Source of the DNA: Tuctoria greenei
Lineage: Eukaryota; Streptophyta; Magnoliopsida; Poales; Poaceae
Assembly (NCBI GenBank): GCA_036927565.1
Contig: JAYESD010000010.1
Span: 39,859,298 to 39,923,297, forward strand
Direction: 5' to 3'
DNA: 64,000 bases
Part shown: piece by piece, positions 44,942 through 55,636 of the stretch
Numbering within the stretch: the stretch's first letter is position 1
How the letters are laid out: every line of letters starts with the position of its first letter
Notes under the pieces: model-generated
Seen by the model: the letters and a program-made list of their open reading frames with translations, nothing else
Told to the model about the DNA's origin: nothing
The model's database searches: none
Program-made: the position numbers and the translations under genes

Positions 44942-45329
44942 TAGTGGCAGCCCGGCTAGTACATCTTGTGGAACACATCAACGTATTCCTGCAAAAGGTT
45001 AGTGACAGCAGGGGGCAAAGCACATGGTATGTTGTGAAGTGAGAACAAAGCTTCTTTGCAAGCAAACACATAGCATATTGCAGCATTATTTTTTTAATTC
45101 AAACAAATCATGTTTGGAAGAAGAAAATAAGCACTCTTCAATTTTATTTTATTCTTCTTCACATGAGATTTGTAATTGTCATTCCTTAGTTGTACCGATT
45201 CCTTCGCAACATTTGAATTTTCAATTTGAGTAGATTTCTTATTTTTCTCTTTACAAGCTCTAGCAATATCATCTTTCAAAATAGCATCGGGAGACATAGA
45301 GTGCAAAACAAGCTTCTTCTTACTATGCA

Positions 45330-45700
45330 TGAAAGAGTATTGATTTGATTTACCATGATGTAATGTATCTTTGTCAAATTACCAAGGTCGACCAAATAGC
45401 ATAGATCAAGCTTGCATAGGTACCACATCGCAATCAATGTAATCATGGTAAGAACCAATTGTAAATTCAACATGAACGAAACGTTTTTCCATAAGCTTAC
45501 CACTGTCATTGAACCATTGGATGTAGTAGGGATGTGGATGTGAAAGTGTTGTCATCCCAAGATTCTCTATCATGGCAGCACTTGATAAATTGTTGCAGCT
45601 TCAGCCATCAATAATAATGTGACACGATCATTTCAAAACTACACACTTAGTTGGAATAGATTGTGTCGCTGGTTCTGTTCAACTTTGATCATTTGGACAC
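45330..45700 (-). pseudogene. CRM-3 protease
   Basis: Recognised from conserved neighbours (SCNNLSSAAM; HPHPYYIQWFNDSGK; the decayed LFGRPW near 45390). At the active site, near 45603-45611, the minus strand reads GAT GGC TGA AGC: the D-G-G-S motif has become D-G-stop-S. Several further stops follow. Surely inactive. Confidence 0.8.
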
Positions 45701-46830
45701 TCAAGACACGCCTCACAACAAGACTCATAGTGGTCAGCATGATAAGCCCCAATATGCTTTTCATCATCATTCTTCTTTCCTGCATCTTGTGCAGCAAGCA
45801 TGGCATATGTTTCATCATCTAAATCACTAGCGGATGAGTACTCACCATTTTCTTGTACAATCAACACACGCTTGCTTGGGCAGTCCCTTCGTAGGTGCCC
45901 AAAACCCTTGCACTAGAGGCATTGAATGTTTTTTGTTCTCCCGATGGAAGCAATGGAAGAAGAAGTGTTGGTTGCAGCTTGAGTGGATCCTTTTGTTGTC
46001 TCGATAGCACGCGAAGGTGCTGATTTTGATGTAGTCCTGAGCAACCGATTGGAAGCATCGTCCGGAGTATCATTCTTAGGACCAGCAGCACTTGAGCGGG
46101 ACTGCAATGAGGTAGATCGACCTGCAGAAATGATAGTTCTTGTGCATTGTTCCTGCACTTCTCTTTCAGCCTAACGAGCAAGATGGAATAATCGAGTGAT
46201 GTTATTGTATTCCTTATAAGCCAATATGTCCTGAATTTCTCTTGTTAAACCACTCATAAACCTATCCATTGCAACATCTTTATTTTCAACTAGGCCACAT
46301 TACATCATGCCTATTTGGAGTTCCTGATAGTATTCCTCAACAGATTTGTTGCCTTTCCTAAGTTGTTGTAATTTATGCAACAGGTCATGAGCATGATAGG
46401 ATGGAACAAAACGACGATGCATGATTCGTTTCAAGGCATTCCAAGTTTATGGTATGGTAGCTGGATTTTTAGTTTGATACTCATGCCACCAAACAGAAGC
46501 AAAGTCAGTGAATTCACTAGTGGCAGCTCTAACTTTTTTATCATCAGGGAAATCATAGCATGCAAATTTTCGATCTGTTGATAATTCCTAAGACAGGTAT
46601 GCATTCGGATCATATTTCCTATCAAAGGGTGGTATGGAGAATTTAATGCTGCATCGGGAATCGTCATTGTCGTGTACCTCATGTCGTAGGGCTCGACCAC
46701 CCGTACCACAATGGTCGCGACGTGGCGGCCATCGATACATGAAAGGTCCATCATCAAACTCGGTATCCGCTGAGTTGCATGAAGGAACAGCTAGTACCAC
46801 ATTAGTCAAAACAAGTTGAATAAACATTCC
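45701..46830 (-). pseudogene. CRM-3 gag
   Basis: N-terminal acidic part and capsid start (FNSADTEFDDGPFMYRW and IKFSIPPFDRKYDPNAYL) at 46588-46827 and 46431-46757. The capsid remainder near 46180-46430 (KSVEEYYQELQIG-like, decayed). A CCHC knuckle CKGFGHLRRDC near 45880-45915 carries a TAG between its first two cysteines. The acidic tail GEYSSASDLDDETYAMLA is at 45780-45850. No single frame is continuous. Confidence 0.82.
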
Positions 46831-47367
46831 ATGATGGTACTGTGCTAGTCCTAGTCTAAACCGTGATAGAGACAGGAATCGTTACTCCATGTGATGTTAA
46901 ATTTACTGTAGTAGAAAAGATCAGACAGCACGAACGTTGTGTTTTAACGAAACGTTCAGAACAGCAAGTCGAACTCCAAAACTTGAAAAAAAATGTCACA
47001 CAAACTGTTTTTTTTCTATTGAGAAACTTTTTTCTAGCAATTTTAATTAGTGCGACTTTTCTTGCTAATCCGTGCGGCTTTTCTTTTGCACTTGCCTTTT
47101 TCTCAACTTTGAATAGATAATGAAAATGGACTGAGAACAAAGTGGCACAAACTCGAAACTCTAGCGGTGAAAAACTTAGGACTAGCAACTCGACACACAA
47201 AGGCAACCATGAATTCAACAAGTTGAGAGCTAAGTAGCCAAGCAAAAGGCTCAAAGTGTTTTTAGGATTTTTTTAGAGCAAACTTTTGTAGGCAAAAGTG
47301 GACTGTAGGTAAATGAAGAACAAGGAGAAGGAAATCTCTCACTGAGCAACCTGGATCTAATACCACT
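46831..47367. other. CRM-3 leader and primer-binding site
   Basis: Non-coding. 47357-47366 reads TCTAATACCA; its complement TGGTATTAGA differs by one base from the Met-tRNA primer site, so the site itself has decayed. The region 47240-47340 matches the CRM-2 leader. Confidence 0.75.
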
Positions 47368-48211
47368 TGATGAACCCAACGGGTACGGGGGATGCCCTAT
47401 CTTTCGATGAGAGATGTGGTGGTGAACGAATTTGGTGGAGGTCGACGTTGGCTGTCCGACTACCACAACTAGAATGGTGTGGCGCCTTGAGCGACAGTTA
47501 CACCGTCTCCTGATAACTACGATTTGGGTGGAGGTCGACAATGTGCTACCCGACTACAACAACCACAAGGGTGTTGCGCATAAGCGACTGTTACACTAGC
47601 TCCTGTTGTTGCTGTTCTTGTCTTGCCAAGAACAACCTTGAACCTGCAAGCAATCGAAGAACAAGCAAGAACAAGATAACAAGCAAACACTCACAGGAGT
47701 GATAAGTTAGGGTTCTGATTCAAGTAATCGGAATGTCTCGTTGACACTTGCGTTACAAGGAAGTAGCAATGGCTAAAGTTACAGAAAACAAAACCCAAGT
47801 TCTTCCTATGGCTGCTAGTTGCTTATATAGAGGAGGAAGACTAGAACTCAGGATGGAGTCACGAGTCTTGTTTGGACTTTTTTGTGCAGCTCAAGCGTGA
47901 TCTGCCTTTGATTCTTCATCCAATGGAAAGTAGATGAAGAGATCTTTCCAGCAAGTACTTATTTGTGTTAAACAACCTTGGGAGTTGAATGTTATGCCCC
48001 TTTTAAGCTGGTATTTGTTGCAGTTACGAGGACCCCTCGTGTGGAGCATCCTTCATTGCATTAATCCCTTCATTCCTCCTAGCTGGATCAATTCCCAAGC
48101 ACCTGATAATTAATTTCATGTGCACGAGCGCGTGTCATTGGACCTTGATTAGGTGCAAGTGGGGAAGGAGCTGTTGTTGTGGTTGTATCAACGATAGCGA
48201 TGTCCTCATCA
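47368..48211 (-). repeat. CRM-3 5' LTR (844 bp)
   Basis: TGATGAACCC to CTCATCA; full length, close to the CRM-2 5' LTR. A TATATAAG-like box lies on the minus strand near 47823-47830. The second TATGG follows. Confidence 0.88.
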
Positions 48212-49020
48212 TATGGATTCCAAATTCTTTACCGTTTGGCATACATTAGAATTGGATAACTTTGCCCAAATAGATGAGAAAGGTTCATGCCTTCTCACTA
48301 TTTAATTCCTATGCACACTAAACTTAGGATGTGAAGGTATTACTTTTAGGTTTTTTTGAAAATAATACTTTATCCTATGGAAAGAATTAAGTAAAATCCT
48401 AGTCTTCCATACACGTTGTTTAATAGATTTAGAAACTTTGCCTAAATTTAATAAACAAGGTTTTTAGCAAGAATTAACTAATGAGATAACATGTAGGGAT
48501 CCTAGGAATAGCCACTCGCAAAATCCCACTTTACGCTTCATGCATAAATGGGTGACTATGTATATTTTCCATAGAGGAAATATTAGGAGTCTGTGTGAAG
48601 ATGAACTTAGGATCCATTTTTCCATGATTAGAAAAATTAAAATTGCTCCTATATAGGCTATGATGTCACAATGGTTAGAAAACACTAAAATGACGGGTCC
48701 AATTGAATGTACTTCATTAATTACCTGCATTTTTATGAAAGTAGGGGCTTTAGAAAATGATTCAATAGAATATATTTCAACAAGCCGTTACTTGAGAGAT
48801 GAGGACCATCTAGTGTAAGGACACACTCATAAACATGATCTAGATGGACATTGGTGTTTTCTATCCCGGCTATGTAAATGAGATTCGATTACTAACACGG
48901 ATTTTCATTTATACATATGTCGTCAAGTAACCATTGCTCTTCAATCTATCGAATAGGTCCATAGGAGTAATGTTTCTCGCTGGGTCACAAGAAGTCGTTC
49001 AAGGAGAGCAGCTATGTAGA
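48212..49020 (+). pseudogene. Athila-1 accessory ORF, middle part, decayed
   Basis: After the target duplication the frame carries on with FFTVWHTLELDNFAQIDEKG and stops at 48301-48303. In other frames there follow FLCTLNLGCEGITFRFF, then MSQWLENTKMTGPIECTSL near 48660-48715 and IEYISTSRYLRDEDHL near 48765-48815. These are recognisable pieces of the ATHILA ORF-1-like family. At least three stops and two shifts. Confidence 0.7.
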
Positions 49021-49469
49021 TGCCTCCACGATCTACCCCCGTCTATGAATACCAAGAGGAAGTGGATTTGATGGGTGACGCACCTGGCCGGGCGCAACAT
49101 CAAACATGTGAGGCCGAAGGATTGTCGTGGCAAGAGTGGACCACCACCGGAAGCAGATGGGACCCTTACAGTTCCAACTCAGGCTCTAGTAGCTTGCCCA
49201 CTCCACCGATGAGTACACATTGTTCCTTCTCGGCTCGAGGTTCTCGTGACCATAGCCAAGGAATGGTGGAACTCACTCAATGGATGGAAGACCTTGACGT
49301 AAGGATAGGCGACGTCGTTAACACCCTTCAAGACATCCAAGGTACCCACAACTGGCAGCAACAAATCGACGCACAGTTCAACAACGTCAACACCACACTT
49401 CAACAACCACAGGCCGACCTCATGGCCTATTTCCATCATCAAGGGTTCAACCCTTATCGTGGAAATTGA
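49021..49469 (+). CDS. Athila-1 accessory ORF, C-terminal part
   Basis: A 149-codon open frame, MPPRSTPVYEYQEEVDL to FHHQGFNPYRGN. No catalytic motif. It has a Ser/Thr-rich middle and a C-terminal amphipathic stretch (MEDLDVRIGDVVNTLQDIQ and FNNVNTTLQQPQADLM) that could form a short coiled coil. It stands where the env-like ORF ends in Athila elements, just before the AAGCTTGGGGGAGG signature (49481-49494). No transmembrane segment is visible, so calling it env would be only positional. It may be the continuation of 48212-49020. Confidence 0.5.
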
Positions 49470-50158
49470 TGAGAACAAGCTTGGGGGAGGGCCCCCACTT
49501 GAGTAACTTGTATCACACCTAATTTGCATTCCATTATTTTATTTCTTTCTTTCCATATCATTTTTATCTAAAAAATAATGTATTATAGGTTAGGTTAATA
49601 AAATAAAAGATGTGCAGTAAGAATATTTTTACTTTACATAATTTGAAATGATGAATAGTTGCTCTGTTTTATTTTTCCTTAGTCCCTTGTATACAACCTA
49701 GTATTCTCCAAGTATTGCGTTTATTGGCTTAGAATATTCTTGCCTTAAAACTTGGAATTTTTGGGTAGAGGAAGCTTTGTACAATTCTAGGTTGTTGTGG
49801 GATATGATATAGTGATAAGAGCTACTAAAATCCTAGTTAAAAAGTGAAACTTGATTTGTTGAAGAAATTCCAAAATGGAAGTTCCTCATTTGATAGAAAT
49901 TCTGCCAAGCCATATGACGATTAAAATTTGATAAACCCCATGCATATGCTATTTGCCTTCATATTGAGCCTAGTCAAACTAGTATAGACCAATGTGAGAA
50001 CCCTTTCATGCTTTTAAGATCAAGATTTCATGGGCACATGCTAAACTTTTACACTAGAAGTTAGCGAAATTCCATCATACCGTTCCATCATTAAAAAATA
50101 CTTCATGTTTTTCATGCATAATACTCTCTTTAAAATAGTTGAAAAAAAAAAGTAGAAG
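49470..50158. other. Athila-1 3' non-coding region
   Basis: AT-rich, no supported gene. It starts with the purine-rich AAGCTTGGGGGAGGGCCCCC motif seen downstream of Athila coding regions. Confidence 0.6.
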
Positions 50159-50163
50159 ACATG

Positions 50164-51385
50164 TGTCGAAGTGTAGCAAAGACACTTTCCTCGGGTCTGC
50201 TAAGAAGCAGCCCACGGAGGTTCTTTTTTAGGAGGGGCTAGCCCCAAGAGCTTGCGCATGCGACAGAGATGGTGAACACTGGGGTTTTTACGTGGTTCGG
50301 GCCGTTGGAGCATAACACCCTATGTCCACTGTGTAAGTTGTATTGCTTGAGTGTGTGGTGTGCTTGAGAGCTTGAGTGTGTGGTGTGCTTGAGAAAGCTT
50401 GTGTGCATATGAACTGGTCTATCTAAGACAGTGGCTACCCGATCCTTTTATAGTACAAGGCCAGACAATCTTACAAGTGGGTCCCAGGGCCCGATAGGAG
50501 GCCCCGAGGAAATCCTAACCCTGTACAAGATCTAGGGTTTTATCACTACCAGCCGCCTCGGACCATGGCTTGAAGACTCACCGTCTTGCCGCGCCGAACG
50601 CCAAAGGCTAAACCTAGATGTTGATGGTGGTAGGGAATGTCCCATATGTCATGTTGTTGCATCCCACCTCGTTAGCAACGTTTGTAGCACTGCGGCGGCT
50701 TCACTGTGATGTGATTGGGCATAGTGGCACCTGACAGAGGCGTGCGCCGCGCCCTTGCACCTAGGGAAGGTGCGTGCCTCCAATACGAGAGTGGAAAGAG
50801 CACGTCACTCTTAACTCCCGTGACATATCGCCCAGAGTGAGCTGTTGGCCATGTGGCAGGTTCGGAGCCCACCTCGGAGGAGAGGCGGGGTCCGAGCCTA
50901 CGGGGCACGCGGTCGGTCCGGGGCTCACCTCTGAGGAGAGTCGGGGTCCGAATCCACGAGGCACGTGGCAAGTCCGGATCCCACTTCTGATGGAGGCGGG
51001 GTTCGGGAATGCTAGACGCGTGGTAGGTCTGGAGCCCACCTCTGAGGAGAGGCGGGTTCTGTGCTCACGTGGCATGTCTGGAGCCCTCCTCTAAGGACAG
51101 GCGGGATTCGAGCCCGCGGGGCACGTGGCAAGTCTGGAGCCCACCTCTAAGGAGAGGGGGTGTCCGTGCCCACAGGGCACGTGGCAGGTCCGGAGCCCAC
51201 CTCTCACGAGAGGCGGGGTCCGGGCCCGCGGGGCACGTGGCATGTTCGGAGCCTACCTCTAAGGAGAGGCGGGGTCCGGGCCTGCTGGACACGTGGTAGC
51301 TCCGAGCTTGCCTCTGTAGGCGAGGCAAGGTTCTTAGCCGCTTCCATCCTGTGCGCGAGGGTAGCCGATATGTAGGGTACCGACA
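50164..51385 (-). repeat. Solo LTR of a Tat-type element (1222 bp)
   Basis: Starts TGTCGAAGTG, ends GGGTACCGACA like the Tat-A LTR, and is flanked by ACATG on both sides (50159-50163, 51386-51390). It shares with Tat-A the TTTACGTGGTTCGGGCCG segment and a TATA (CTATAAAAGG on minus at 50444-50453). Orientation is therefore minus. No internal region: LTR-LTR recombination removed it. Confidence 0.88.
50851..51330. repeat. 54-bp minisatellite in solo Tat LTR U3
   Basis: About nine diverged tandem units, each with the core GTCCGGAGCCCACCTCT, then AGGAGAGGCGGGGTCCG, then a GC-rich spacer ending GGGGCACGTGGCA. Within each unit CCTCT can pair with AGAGG. Overlapping open frames on both strands (about 50670-51550) are products of the repeat, not genes. 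It lies about 400 bp upstream of the LTR's TATA box. Confidence 0.88.
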
Positions 51386-51390
51386 ACATG

Positions 51391-52051
51391 GCTACAATAA
51401 AAGAAAAAGAAAATACATGTACATGTGCAAGAGCATGAGAAAAGAATAGAAAGAATAAGTAGCCATGTTTTATCCTCACAATAGAGAGAGTGCGTTCAAA
51501 GGAGTCATCTTCATATTTCCACTTCACAAATATTCCATCACACTTGCACAAATCTTGATCAAAAGTATGATTCGTTTTCTCCTAAGGCTTACTCTTTTGA
51601 CTTAGCAATATATGTGTTGCAAATACGCCTACTCTTGATCCCTACCAAACTCCACATATAAGCCTTATTTAGATGTTGGACAAGAAAGGCATTGCCTTGG
51701 TGAGGATATAAATACCATTTACCACATAGGAGTGATTGAGAGTATCATTTGAGGAACCTAAATTCAACACACTTTGAAACTCTCTGAAATTCGAGTGGGA
51801 CTTAAACATTAGGTGATGCATGCTCACTTTGTTGTTCTATCCTTCAACATCCCAAGAAAAGGATAAGGCATAAGCCCCATGATGACTAAGAAAAAGGGGT
51901 GAGGTACCATAGCCAATTTATTCAATGCAAGGTAGAATATTTTGTTGTGCACTTGGTAGTTTTGAAAGATAGGACATTGTAGCAGCTCTAGACAACAAAC
52001 TAAGCCTTCATCTTTGCTTTGGGACGAGCAAAGGGTAATCTTCGGGGATTT
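51391..52051. other. Athila-1 3' non-coding region, continued
   Basis: Non-coding. GGGACGAGCAAAGGGTAATC at 52021-52040 and the following TTCGGGGATTTT are the usual Athila sequences just before the 3' LTR; the latter is a poor PPT. Confidence 0.6.
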
Positions 52052-53548
52052 TGTTGATGATCATTATATACCAATTTCGATCGTCAATATAACTCAATTA
52101 TGTGAAAAAATAAATATTTCTTACACACATCATCTTTAGATTTAACATAATTCTACTTGTACTTGCAGAAATGATGAAGAATGAGGGAAGCAACCTAGAA
52201 CAATACCACCCCAACCAATCACACAATGACATGTGGCATCACGTGGATCCATGGACCCATTCTCAGGCATATCCGAGGGAATCCAACGTCGATTCACGCG
52301 GGGATGAGGTATGGACCCACCTATCAGCCACCAGGAGAAAGCACAATCGAGGGGGGCTAGGACCAGGCCGACTCCTTGTCGAGGACTTGGTCTGGGAGCC
52401 AAACCTGATCAGCCGACGCGTGGCACTCTCCAGTGGTGCCCTAAAGACGGTGGTGACTGATTCGTGCGCTTTTGGTGGCGGGAACCTCCTATACTTTGTG
52501 TATAAATAGGGTGGAGGCCTCACTTCACACACGCAGTACTCAAGCATTCTCTCATTGTGTACACAAATTCTCTCTAGTCCTTAGTGAAGGTTGGGCAGTA
52601 GAGAGGAACCTCTAGTCCCAAGTCTGAATTAGGAAAGATATGGCTCATGTATCTTTCTTTCCCTTTTTGACTTTATGCATTATAATGGTATTATTATTAG
52701 TCTATCTTTATTCATATACTTGGACAAAGCATTTCTTATTTGATTGTGGAGTCCATGTATGTGCTAGGTGTAGATGTTATTATGATCTGATCGTAATGCA
52801 CTTATCATGTTATCATAAACATTATACACCACCACTATAGTATAATTAGGTAATAATATGATTATGTTAATATGAATATGTTAGTGTTTGGTCCCAACAT
52901 TGGTTCAACGATGTTTAGGTTAGTCATTGCCTTATAGAGGTACTTGTACCCGAGCCTCTAAGGTATTTACTTAATATGTAAGCATGGTGCTTAGATAGTT
53001 AAGTAGCGTTGGAAGTATCATAGACTCACGGGTTGTAGGGGTAGGCGGCAGGTGATGACAGCCCTGTCCGTCCTTCGTACTCTCCCACGTTCAGCTACGT
53101 TACAAGCTCTTTGCGGGAATCGTCCTGGTTTTGCCAGGGGTAAAACAGTGCCCGTTGTGTTGGATCACTAATCCCTAGTATTCATCGTTAGCATACTCAT
53201 ATGTACACTAATAGGCTATGTATATGAGTAATTAGAGCTCAGTAGGAGTAGCTTCATCATGTAACTTGACCTTCACTAGGACATCCTTATCCATTAGTAT
53301 AAATTGCTTAAGTGTGTGTCACACTATCTCCACTACATCATTTACCCATCCTACTGGAATCCTCACTAGAAAACCCTACTCTTCCTATGATTTTGACACT
53401 CTTCACTTGCCTTCCTTTGGGAGAAAATAAATATGATACCCTAGGGAATACTCTCGAATGAAATGCTACAACGATACTTTCCATGCGCTTGGGGAATGCA
53501 TCTTGCTTTGGCTTAGATTTGCCTAGTGCCAACTGCGTTACTAGCATG
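52052..53548 (+). repeat. Athila-1 3' LTR (about 1.5 kb)
   Basis: Starts near TGTTGATGATC. A TATA box TATAAATAG is at 52501-52509. The 53030-53150 and 53440-53500 parts match the reverse complement of the Athila-2 LTR, which supports the assignment and the approximate end (ACTAGCA, 53546-53548). The end is uncertain by tens of bases. Confidence 0.65.
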
Positions 53549-53639
53549 CGTTGCTAGGATGAACTGTAGATGTTAAAAAATACCAACATAAGCCACATCT
53601 ATTCGAAAAGATATTGGCTCCAACAGTGGGATTATAAAG
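53549..53639. other. Short unassigned gap between the two Athila fragments
   Basis: About 90 bp with no recognised content. It includes TATTGGCTCCAACAGTGGGA (53610-53629), which faintly resembles a decayed primer-binding site. Confidence 0.35.
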
Positions 53640-53904
53640 GACATTCACTATTACCCCTCGAATAAGGTATCAAATTGGTTCTAAGGGTGAGTTTACCTGA
53701 ATAACTTCAGGTGAAAGCTCAACCACCGCCGTTCCCTACTCATGATCGAGGTCAACTCCTTGATCATTTTCTGAAGGAATTTTACTTTGGGCGGATCAAG
53801 GAGTGAGGAATATAATGATGGTTTCATTCCATAACAATACTTCGAGGCATTCCCGAAATCTTGAAAAATATCTTCCTCAAAGCATAATGGAGATCTTCTT
53901 TCTC

Positions 53905-54770
53905 CTATCTTGGGTTAGGGAACTCCGAAGGTCGAATTTCTTCTTCTTTCGGTGTTTTTTGTTCGGGTGAGGACTTCATAGTTACAACTTGAGATGAACA
54001 TGGTATGGGTTCCGGTGTGACTATGTGAGGGATCCTCATGTCTTGACTCGGCTTCCTCTTGAGGAGGTTCATTAAGACCTGTGATGAAGGATACATTTTC
54101 TAGAATTGTGTCTAGAATATCCCTTCCTTCAATCGGTGTCTTGTGGAGGAAAGACCCTCCAACTGTAATGTCGAGGTATATGGCAGAATCCTTGTCAAGC
54201 CTGAAACAAAAGTCTTGTAATAACACATGTTCGGGAATAAACAAGTTCGGGCCTATTTTGGTTAGCAATGAGAATCTAGACTAGGCTGCACCTATAGATT
54301 CCTTCACGATTTGCTGAAAGTTGAGAATTTCCCTTTGTAGAGAGGCAACTTGGGAGAGTGAAAAGAATGCAAGACAAAAGTTATCTCAAACTTCTTTCCA
54401 TTTTCCATTTGCACTCTCAAAGGTATAAGTGTGCCACTGCTTCGCTCTTCCCTTTAGAGAAAAGGGAAACAATTTCCACTTAAGGGTCTCTTGTGTCATG
54501 CCCTCGATTAGAAGGCATAAACACAATTGCTCAAACTCTCGCAGGTGATGGTAGGGATTTTCACAATACGTCCTGAGTAGGATTGCTCCCTAACCATGGC
54601 TTTAAAGCCATGGTGGAGGTTATAGCTAGTTGAGCAAATGGATCTACCGATGGCGGAAGCTCAAAGAATTCACCCCTAGGACCATACAGAGAAAGAATGG
54701 TGAGTTGCTCCATAGTGTGGATGGTAAAGGAAAGGAATAATGATAAATAAAATTTTGATACGAGGGTGAA
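53905..54770 (-). pseudogene. Athila-2 gag
   Basis: The N-terminal part contains GEFFELPPSVDPFAQLAI-like sequence, then in broken frames NPYHHLREFEQLCLCL, LFPFSLKGRAKQWHT and FQQIVKESIGAA, which are the Athila capsid motifs. The C-terminal frame 53905-54268 has AIYLDITVGGSFLHKTPIEG and DTILENVSFIT, typical of the Athila gag tail. Multiple stops (for example TAG near 54285). Confidence 0.78.
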
Positions 54771-54796
54771 CAAGGTTCAAATATCAACAGCAATTG

Positions 54797-54815
54797 TTCC
54801 CCTCCAAAAGCACCA
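54797..54815 (-). other. Athila-2 primer-binding site, decayed
   Basis: The minus strand reads TGGTGCTTTTGGAGGGGAA. It resembles the TGGCGCC-type (Asp-tRNA) site used by Athila elements but with several substitutions. It marks the LTR edge near 54820. Confidence 0.6.
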
Positions 54816-54819
54816 GAAA

Positions 54820-55636
54820 TGCTTGTTGATGGTTGGTACGTCATAGATGAAAACCCGCAAGCGCACGGAGATCGTTGTAGCATTTCCCCTTAAAGAGTAT
54901 TCCCAAGGGTATCCTATCCAAGGAACGTGTGTGCTAATCTTCTAACTAGTTCACCAAAGGACACAAAGCTTGGTGATAGGCAAGGGGCAGAGAGGATTTC
55001 CTAAGAGAAGGGTTTCTAATTCAAGGGAAGTCGATCAATAGCTACTTGTATTGGGCACGGGCTTACCCTGGTCTGCGAGATGACTCTCACCAAGAGCCTA
55101 CGTTGTAGCCAAACGTAGATGATTACAACGTACAAATAGGGCTATCACCACCTACTAGCTACCTCTACAACCCGTGGACTACATGATAATCAAAGGTAAT
55201 GTCAAGCGTAGACACCACGCCTACGCTATAGATTACTTCCCTATCTTCTCTTGCAAGGACATGGGCCTCTAAATGAATAGAGCAATGAACGAACAAGCAA
55301 CTAAGGAATTAACATGCTTGAATTAAATAAATGAAATCATGTACCATACTCGAATTGGAAACGATCGTCGAGGTACAAGGGTGAGTTCGGCAAGTCCGAA
55401 CCCAATCCTTAACTGGAAGAAGCCCGACAAGCCGGAGCCTCCTCCTCTCCTCTTTGTAACTCTCTCCTTACTTTCTAAGCACTTGGGCAGCGCTACGCCT
55501 TTTTATTGGAGTACTAGACTCAAGATTTTGGTGTGTGGGGAAGATTGAGCCTCTACCTCCTATTTATACCATCCAATGGTCGGTTTGGCAACAGGATAAG
55601 TGCGAGAATCCGTTGGCATCGTTATCAGAGAGTCGT
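54820..55636 (-). repeat. Athila-2 5' LTR, truncated (about 817 bp)
   Basis: Begins TGCTTGTTGATGG on the plus strand; TATAAATA on the minus strand at 55561-55568 corresponds to the TATA of the Athila-1 LTR. Its outer end is replaced by Copia-B at 55637. Confidence 0.7.

Larger units (their letters stand above)
41896..48211 (-). mobile_element. CRM-3: CRM-like element, full length, decayed
   Basis: A 6316-bp element flanked by the target duplication TATGG (41891-41895 and 48212-48216). Minus-strand order: 5' LTR 47368-48211, primer-binding site, leader, gag, protease, RT-RNase H, integrase, PPT complement TCCTCCCCTTC (42337-42347), 3' LTR 41896-42336. The 3' LTR has lost about 400 bp. It disrupts the Athila-1 accessory ORF. 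Confidence 0.92.
40216..53548 (+). mobile_element. Athila-1: Athila-like Ty3/gypsy element, 5' end and pol missing
   Basis: Plus-strand pieces in order: aspartic protease, non-coding spacer, an ATHILA ORF-1-like/env-like ORF, a non-coding tail with the AAGCTTGGGGGAGG signature and the GGGACGAGCAAAGG motif, and a 3' LTR. RT, RNase H and integrase are absent between protease and the later ORF, so pol is deleted. CRM-3 and a Tat-type solo LTR are inserted in it, each with a clean target duplication. Lineage rests on the protease and the TGPIECTSLIT motif. Confidence 0.75.
53640..55636 (-). mobile_element. Athila-2: Athila-like fragment, gag and 5' LTR
   Basis: On the minus strand: 5' LTR (54820-55636, outer end cut by Copia-B), decayed primer-binding site, gag N-terminus, gag C-terminus, then loss of similarity near 53640. 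Related to Athila-1 by LTR sequence but in the opposite orientation. Pol is absent. Confidence 0.72.

Noticed and set aside
50670..51551. Several 70-115-codon open frames on both strands
   Set aside because: All are translations of the 54-bp GC-rich minisatellite; no start context or domain.
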